Source of the DNA: Gnetum montanum
Taxonomy: Eukaryota; Streptophyta; Gnetopsida; Gnetales; Gnetaceae
DNA length: 25,510 bases
Reading direction: 5' to 3'
Assembly: GCA_015680685.1 (NCBI GenBank)
Contig: MNCI01014373.1
Coordinates: 85,311 to 110,820 of the forward strand
A program made the position numbers and the translations under genes. The stretch's first letter is position 1. Every line of letters begins with the position of its first letter. Positions 20,254-25,510 of this stretch are shown in pieces. The notes beneath the pieces are model-generated. The model did no database searches. It was not told the DNA's origin and saw only the letters and a program-made list of their open reading frames with translations.

Positions 20254-21434
20254 ATGGGGAATTCTATATTACTTTCATCTTTTTCAATTAATGTTGAAAT
20301 TTCTACTTTTTTTATTGATGTGGAAATTTCTATTGATTCTCAAAATGCAAATTTACATGCTGGTAAGAAAAAATTCATGACACCTTCTTCTAGTGATGTT
20401 GATGCAACTTAGACACATTATTTTGTTCTTTTTGATGATGTATATGAGTCATTAATTATTGATCTTTTATTACAATGTGTTTTTATTCAAATTTTGGATT
20501 ACTTGCCTCGTCATTAATGTTTTATTTCATAGTTAAATAATGTGATGAAAAAATATGATATCCAAATCCTTCATGCTAAGTATTATTTTCATTTTCATCT
20601 ACTTGTTGAATTAGGTAATGCTTCAATGGTGTGGCATACCCTAGATATAGGGTATTTTATACATAAACATGTAGTATTGATCATTCATAAGTGGGCTCCA
20701 TATTTTGATGTCCAATTTGAAGAATATGCTAAATTTCCATATTTTGTTAAGTTCTATAATCTTCCATTGATTTTCTAGAAAGTTGAGGAGAAAATTGTTA
20801 GTCTTCTCAATCTCGTTAAGCATATGGAGTCTATTTCTACAATTTTTTATTTTTGTAGATATTATTTTTTTGAAATCAACCTTCTAAATTGTAAAAAGGA
20901 ATTGGTAACACAAGTACGAGGAAAGACTTATATTCAGCCAATTACATGTTATAATCTTCCTAATTCTCAGAACTTTTACTATTGTGAAGGACATTTGTTT
21001 AATGCTTATCCTCTTCTACTTTTAAAAAAAAAAGATTCTAAAGAAAAGAAAAAACATGTTGAAGTTGAAGATATGAAAAATAAAGTTAATTTCAAGAATA
21101 AGAATGATCAAATGGTAATAAAGAATCCAAAGAAGATAGAAGCTCCTATGCATATTTTTATTAGTACTAAAGAAAGCATTAAGCATCCTAGATAGAAAGC
21201 TCATAAGAAAAATTTTCCCTTGTCTAATAAGAATACTATTAACTAGAAGGTTAAAACTAGTGTTAATAAGAAGGTTAGAGTTGATGGTGAATATACTCAA
21301 TGTAAGATCAATAACAAGCAACAAGGTAAAGATATTCTACAAGTGGTACCACTTTCTTACTTTGATACAAATATTAGTATTAATCCACAACTATCTATCT
21401 TGAATGTTTTTGTTATTTTAAGTTCAAGTATAGG
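20254..21434 (+). pseudogene. DUF4283 / zinc-knuckle pseudogene, plant LINE ORF1-like (copy B)
   Basis: One frame from the ATG at 20254 runs about 390 codons with six stops (20410, 20515, 20530, 20776, 21193, 21244) and no frameshift. DUF4283 landmarks appear in order: VMKKYDIQILHAKYYF (about 20560), a KWAPYFD block (about 20690), and FPYFVKFYNLPL followed by a stop where the family has Trp (20776). GKTYIQPITCYNLP and a ruined CCHC zinc knuckle then follow (CEGHLFNAYP, first and last Cys lost). A Lys-rich segment follows. In plants this pair of domains is mostly found in the RNA-binding ORF1 protein of L1-type LINEs; no endonuclease or reverse transcriptase follows here. The 3' part is repeated at 2735-3010. 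Confidence 0.7.
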
Positions 21435-21443
21435 TGTACTTCT

Positions 21444-21490
21444 CTTCCCCTCCCTCCCTCCCTCCCTCCCTCTCTCCCTCCCTCTCCCCC
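21444..21490 (+). repeat. (TCCC)n pyrimidine microsatellite
   Basis: An almost uninterrupted run of TCCC units with a few CT interruptions begins where homology between the two DUF4283 copies ends. The other copy has the TA microsatellite about 145 bp past its end. Confidence 0.85.
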
Positions 21491-21614
21491 TTTACCATAA
21501 ATAGAGGTCAAAAGCCTCAAAAATCAAATCGAGTCAAGAAAGTGAGAAAGTGTTGTGTGAGCAACCATGAGTGTTGTAATTTTATTTTTTCTTCTCTCTT
21601 ACTTCTTTATCAAT

Positions 21615-21838
21615 CCATATGATGATTTTTTCCATTGTAAGCATTGAAGTTTCTCAAGAAGATTTAGGATTCCAACAATAAAATTTAAAGAATTCTTAAG
21701 GATTTTTATATCTATAGTCTTCCCTTCCATATGATGATTTTTTCCATTGTAAGCATTGAAGTTTCTCAAGAAGATTTAGGATTCCAACAATAAAATTTAA
21801 AGAATTCTTAAGGATTTTTATATCTATAGTCTTCCCTT
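21615..21838 (+). repeat. Perfect 112-bp tandem duplication
   Basis: 21615-21726 and 21727-21838 appear identical along the full unit, which begins CCATATGATGATTTT and ends TAGTCTTCCCTT. With no visible mismatch, either the duplication is recent or the assembly doubled a unit. The preceding sequence (ACCATAAATAGAGG at about 21494) looks like a TATA region, so this may be the leader of an unrecognised LTR. Confidence 0.85.
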
Positions 21839-23354
21839 CCTAATTCGTGAAGCTTTAAAGCATTCTCCTTTTTCATAAGCCCTTCATATAAATTTCAAAT
21901 CTAAAATCCTTCATAAATCCTATAATAATATTACATTTCTCAATTATCTCATAAATCCTTAATCTCATAATATTCACAATTTAATTAAAGAATTAAAAAA
22001 AATCAAACATTCAAAGGAAGAAGAGGAAGACTGATAATGTTTGATCTCATTTCATTTCATTTCATTTCAAGTCATATTTTGATGCTCTCATCATCATTTG
22101 ATTCATTTTCAGTACTTACATGAAGATTTCAATATATTTATGTTATTTCTTAGTTACTATGTAGATTAGAATTCATTTTGCATCAAATCTTTGATAAAAT
22201 TATGCATTATCAATAGTTTCAAATTGTCATTTCATGTTCAAGCTCAAGTTTCTTCTATATTGCACTCCTTTTATCTCAAATCCACATCAAATCATTAATT
22301 CTTCAGTAGAGTTGTGTTCTATAGTCCAAGTTATGCAAATTTAAAATAAATTCAAGTTAAAACAAATGAGAAATTATTTAGATTGGACATTAAAAAAATT
22401 CAAGGCTTCACTAATTAATTTGAATCGATTTTCGAGAACCTTTGGCAATATCATTTGCAAATTCTTAAGGCATATTGTATTTATCAACATTTGTGTAACT
22501 TATGGGGATGGAAAATAATAATATTAATTCTCATCATTGTCATGACAAAGACTGATATGATATTGATCTTAATAGATTCCAATAGCTTCTAGTGGTAACG
22601 TCAAATTTTAAAGGATTCTAGATATCTTAATCTGAATCACTTGGATCAAAATTAATTGATACACAAAAATACAAAAGAATATAAGATATTTCACTTGTTG
22701 CTGATTTAATCAACATCCAATGACATGTTGAGAGTCCAAAAAAAAAATTTCATGCTTCCACTCATCACCAACATGTTAGTGTATCTATGTATATGCATAT
22801 GCATTAATGCATCTTAAGATGTGTCTATATAGCCAAGCCTAGTCACTTATAAAGATGGGGGGAAGGGGGCATCATCCCTTATAAAAAGGTTTTATTAATC
22901 AAAATAGAGCCTCAAATACACATATAGCATATGAAAAACAAGATAGAAAGGGTAAAGAAATATAAAAGTAACATCTAATAGGATAAATAGAAATGACAAG
23001 AAAGGAAAGAGTCGACAAATTTGAGAATGCCTACTTAGGATTTCATCCTTACAATCAAGCCAATAATAAATGAAAGAAGCCCTCTTATGGAAATTCACTT
23101 CTTACGAAAGACTTACTGTAATTAGTAGTGCAAGTAGAATGAAGAAAGAATTAAATGAAGCAAATGGTAGTCAAAATTGAAAAGAATCACTCCCTTATAG
23201 AGAACTATGCTAAATAAGTTTACTTGCACTAAAGCCTCTATTGCTCATAAATTTGAATTGACTACAAATTATGAATCAACTAATTAATCTCTAACTAAAA
23301 CCTTTGGAGTTTGGGGTACCTTAGGTGATTAATTAGAGTAATATTCTTACTTTG
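21839..23354. other. Gene-free AT-rich spacer
   Basis: No gene is recognised on either strand. A (CATTT)4 run occurs at 22048-22067. A purine block with G6 and G5 runs sits near 22857-22869; it resembles a polypurine tract, but no LTR start follows it. Any reverse-transcriptase part of the copia element to the right is too decayed to identify here. Confidence 0.5.
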
Positions 23355-23744
23355 GCTAATTATCTATGGGAAAGTATGTAAAGATTTTTGTATAGCAAGT
23401 TATTTGAGCAGTCAAGATATCCATCGTCTATATAAGACTAGCTTCAGGTTGGTTATTCATTTGGAAATATCTTAAAGATTATCATTTGAGCTCAATGAAA
23501 GTTGATTCATGTGGTAAATTTTTTACAATATATCTAGTTACCTATAAGCAATTAGGGTTTCATGTACTATGCTTAAAGAAAACATATAGATGTGTGATAT
23601 CACTTTATTCAAGAGTTGGTTGAAGCTGGAAAGAATGATGTGTTAAAGATCTCTCCTTAGCCAAATTTTGCAAATTTCTTAACAAATGTAGCGGCTAGGT
23701 GCAAACATTCAAATTGCTGCAAAGGCATTGGCATAGTTCCTTAA
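23355..23744 (+). pseudogene. Copia-type pol remnant, RNase H C-terminus
   Basis: Landmarks of the Ty1/copia RNase H end appear in order with frame changes. There is a WES..RFLY block (23367, like WEAVKRILRYL), then SSQDIHRLYKTS with SGWLFIW (about 23405-23460). A decayed LATNQ-FHAR-like block follows, then HIDV-stop-YHFIQELVEAGK (23583-23630) and NFANFLTNV with CCKGIGI, ending at a stop at 23742. In the family the codon at 23595 is Arg; CGA has become TGA, as expected from CpG decay. A second stop is at 23658. It is dead and truncated on the left. Confidence 0.75.
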
Positions 23745-23781
23745 TGAAACTAACTTTGGAAAGTAGTACATGTCTTGAAGC

Positions 23782-23826
23782 AAATTTGTCTTCAAGTGGG
23801 AGAATTATTGATGTGAAGACAAATTT
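23782..23826 (+). other. 13-bp inverted repeat across the polypurine tract and LTR start
   Basis: AAATTTGTCTTCA (23782-23794) and TGAAGACAAATTT (23814-23826) pair perfectly with a 19-nt spacer. The spacer contains the polypurine tract AGTGGGAGAA and the presumed LTR start TGATG. The hairpin therefore covers the point where plus-strand DNA synthesis would be primed. Confidence 0.7.
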
Positions 23827-24276
23827 AGAAAAGAATATTTTATAATAGATAATAGTTATGTCTTTTTTTTTCTTTTTAGCCATGTTTCTAATTGTTGTTT
23901 ACATTCCCTAATTATAATGGCTCATAATAGTCATTGTTAAAAAAATTAGTCCTAACGTGGTTGAAATATTTCTATAATTTTATCACAAGTTCATTCCTAT
24001 ATAAAGAGCCTTGGGTCCTCAATGTGTTTTTAACTATTTCTTTATGGATTTTTTGTTGCTCAAGTAAGTAGAGGGAGGGTTCTTCTTTGAAGGTTGAAGC
24101 CTTGTTTGTAGTACTGTTATTCTTTTCTGGAGATTAATAGATTACCTACTTTCCTGTTGATGTTTCTCTTTACCTTGAAGGATTTTACCACATAAATCTT
24201 GTGGTTGTTTCTTTGTTGTTTTTATTCTTTTCTTTTCATCATCATTTTGTTTCTCTCTTCCATATTTTGCGTAACA
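23809..24276 (+). repeat. Copia 3' LTR
   Basis: The start is set by the polypurine tract CAAGTGGGAGAA, typical of plant copia elements, and by TG at 23809. The end is set by the last CA before non-LTR sequence (GTAACA, 24276). The length is 468 bp. A TATA box, TATATAAA, is at 23998-24005. Pyrimidine-rich sequence fills the part after the TATA box. The termini are not perfect inverted repeats, so both edges could be off by several bases. TGGTAC follows at 24279; it is too short to count as a primer site. Confidence 0.6.
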
Positions 24277-24406
24277 ACTGGTACAACCTAATGATGCATT
24301 ATCATAGTTTAGTTCATAGTAGTCAAACTCTTATAGTTTGATTTTATAATTCTTAATCAATCAGCAAGTGTCTACAATGTATGTTTAAGTTAGTTTTCTA
24401 GAGTCT

Positions 24407-24924
24407 TTATTTGATCACTCCCTTCTTTCGAAGAGAGGGATCACGGTTGTATTCTTCCATACTTTCCCTTTTTCGTAGCTCACCTTCTTCTTTTGCTACT
24501 TGCTCCAACAAGTGATGTACTTCATGGGCTCTAAGTTGTGAGAGTCTCCCTTGGGCATAAGTGACAAGGGTTCTTCTAGTTTCATGCCTTAGCCCATCCA
24601 CGATGTGGCGAAGTTGATCCTACTGAGCCTAACCATGGCCCAGGAAACGATGTAACAATGTGTAGTAGCGGGCCATGGCAGCATCCAAGGGTTCATGAGT
24701 ACCTTGCTTCCAGCCTTGGATCTGCTTACACAAATTAGACACTTGGGAGTACATTTGATACTTATCGTTTCCGGTTCTAAGGATCGGTACCAACTCTCTG
24801 CTTCCTTGATGAGTGTCCTTGGGAACAACTTAAGTTTTTGCCACTCATTTTCTATATTCTGCAAGGCANCAAGTAGGGGCTCGTCATGATCATCTCCTTC
24901 ATACGCCTGTGATGTCTTCGTCAT
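24407..24924 (-). pseudogene. Broken retrotransposon gag (Ty3/gypsy type)
   Basis: Reading leftward, the frame from 24924 encodes ENEWQKLKLFPRTL, then KEAESWYRSLEP. This is the core of plant retrotransposon gag (KLRLFP-L-A--W). Near 24755-24770 the frame shifts. The continuing frame reads HEPLDAAMARYYTLLHRFLG, then two TAG stops (24629-24631 and 24620-24622), probably from CAG. It goes on as VDGLRHETRRTLV and HEVHHLLEQVAKEE and stops at about 24407. One N (24869) lies within it. The element's 5' LTR and primer site lie to the right, so its orientation agrees. Confidence 0.7.
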
Positions 24925-25211
24925 TCCCTACTTTCCCTACGTCCTTACCCTTGTCCTCTCTCTCTCCTTTCTTGTCGAGGTCTCTCGTTTTGTCTACCTT
25001 TATCCTCTCCGTTGTGTTCATGATGGCTGCACCCAGATGTGGAAGGAGATGGTGAGTGATGTGAAGAAGGGGAANATACACCTATGATGTCTTCATCATT
25101 CCCTACTTTCCCTACGTCCTTACCCTTGTCCTCTCTCTCGCCTTTCTTGTCGAGGTCTCTCGTTTTGTCTACCTTTATCCTCTCCGTTGTGTTCATGATG
25201 GCTGCACCCAG
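24901..25211 (-). repeat. 136-bp duplication in the gag leader, around an N
   Basis: 24901-25036 and 25076-25211 are equal in length and nearly identical, differing by a few mostly transition changes; the period is 175 bp. On the minus strand each copy carries an ATG followed by a charged, Lys/Asp/Arg-rich reading (TTERIKVDKTRDLDKKGERE). A single N at 25075 lies at the junction of the second copy. It may be a true tandem repeat or an assembly join of two element copies. Confidence 0.75.
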
Positions 25212-25213
25212 NA

Positions 25214-25225
25214 GTTCTGATACCC
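25214..25225 (-). other. Primer-binding site, initiator Met tRNA type
   Basis: On the minus strand, 3 nt after the LTR end CTCATCA, the sequence is GGGTATCAGAAC. It matches 10 of 12 bases of TGGTATCAGAGC, the complement of the plant initiator tRNA-Met 3' end. The position is as expected for a 5' LTR followed by an internal region, which supports the orientation of gag. Confidence 0.75.
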
Positions 25226-25228
25226 TAC

Positions 25229-25317
25229 TGATGAGTGGCGAGGTACCCCTACACTCAACCATACGAATACGAGCATGTACGCGCGATCCGGTCGAACTCC
25301 GTAGACTAAATGCCTNC
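25229..25317 (-). repeat. 5' LTR fragment (family A), minus strand, truncated
   Basis: The segment starts TGATGAGTGGCGAGG and is nearly identical to 15824-15912 of the solo LTR, then stops matching at the N at 25316. Only the 3' about 88 bp of the LTR are present. Next to the primer site and gag it must be the 5' LTR of the element running leftward. The loss of the rest is probably an assembly join. Confidence 0.8.
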
Positions 25318-25510
25318 CATCCTTGTCATGTGTTGTTCCTTTTGTGAACAGTTGGTGTTCACGGGCATCAAAACCAAGGATATGTATCGTTGATCGTAAG
25401 TTCTGATACCCTACCTCCACTTTCATTAAGAGGGGGAACATCTCTTGATAGCGAACCAATTATAAGTGGTTCACCATCTCTAGTTTCACTAAGGACGTGT
25501 GGGACCTCTT
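25318..25510. other. Unassigned end segment beyond the N
   Basis: This does not continue the LTR. On the minus strand one frame is open from the window edge to about 25370 (EVPHVLSETRDGEPL and onward), which I do not recognise. The 16-mer AGTTCTGATACCCTAC at 25399-25414 repeats 25213-25228, the primer-site region, but no LTR end adjoins it here. Confidence 0.45.

Noticed and set aside
22857-22870. Polypurine tract of another LTR element
   Set aside because: The G-rich run is not followed by a TG LTR start or by any known LTR sequence.
24276-24290. Primer-binding site after the copia LTR
   Set aside because: Only TGGTA matches; the LTR is preceded by pol and a polypurine tract, so it is a 3' LTR.
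1-25510. CRISPR array, tRNA, rRNA or plastid/mitochondrial insertion
   Set aside because: I saw no regular spacer repeats, no cloverleaf or rRNA stretches, and no organelle gene sequence.

Overview
This window is nuclear DNA from a seed plant. It is AT-rich, its one intact gene has 13 GT-AG introns, and that gene is surrounded by decayed retrotransposons. The protein is clearly of the plant type but looks rather divergent from the angiosperm versions I know. A gymnosperm or other early-branching lineage is possible, but the sequence alone does not prove it. Four single N bases near the right edge (24869, 25075, 25212, 25316) show the assembly is patched there.

Layout. 1-1010 is the 3' internal end of an LTR retrotransposon, with a polypurine tract next to a plus-strand LTR at 1011-1929. 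1930-3940 is non-coding apart from a decayed fragment (2735-3010) of a DUF4283-type element and a (TA)13 microsatellite. 4006-4660 holds promoter-like sequence. 4662-12651 is the gene: 14 exons joining into an intact reading frame of about 1069 residues for a Golgi-type single-pass glycosyltransferase (GT4-like, GT-B fold), a conserved plant family with no established substrate. Introns 12 and 13 carry old 3' ends of RTE-type LINEs, and intron 10 carries a diverged tandem duplication.

12652-15823 is gene-free 3' flank. 15824-16615 is a complete solo LTR on the minus strand, of the same family as the first LTR, with a perfect 5-bp target duplication. 16621-20253 is AT-rich with no recognisable gene. 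20254-21434 is a DUF4283/zinc-knuckle pseudogene (plant LINE ORF1-like) that keeps one frame through six stops. It is followed by a CCCT-rich tract and a perfect 112-bp tandem duplication. 23355-24276 is the 3' end of a copia element (RNase H remnant, polypurine tract, LTR). 24407-25317 is the 5' end of a minus-strand element: broken gag, a primer-binding site and an LTR end of the first family, broken up by Ns.

The single gene works alone; no operon or cluster is present. The repeats belong to at least four families (one LTR family in three copies, copia, DUF4283/LINE and RTE). Several show stop codons that fit cytosine-methylation decay. I found no tRNA, rRNA, CRISPR or clear new system. 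The most unusual items are the palindromic CGATAT array in the LTR U3, the frame-preserving decay of the DUF4283 pseudogene, the inverted repeat across the copia polypurine tract/LTR junction, and the possible alternative acceptor at exon 14.
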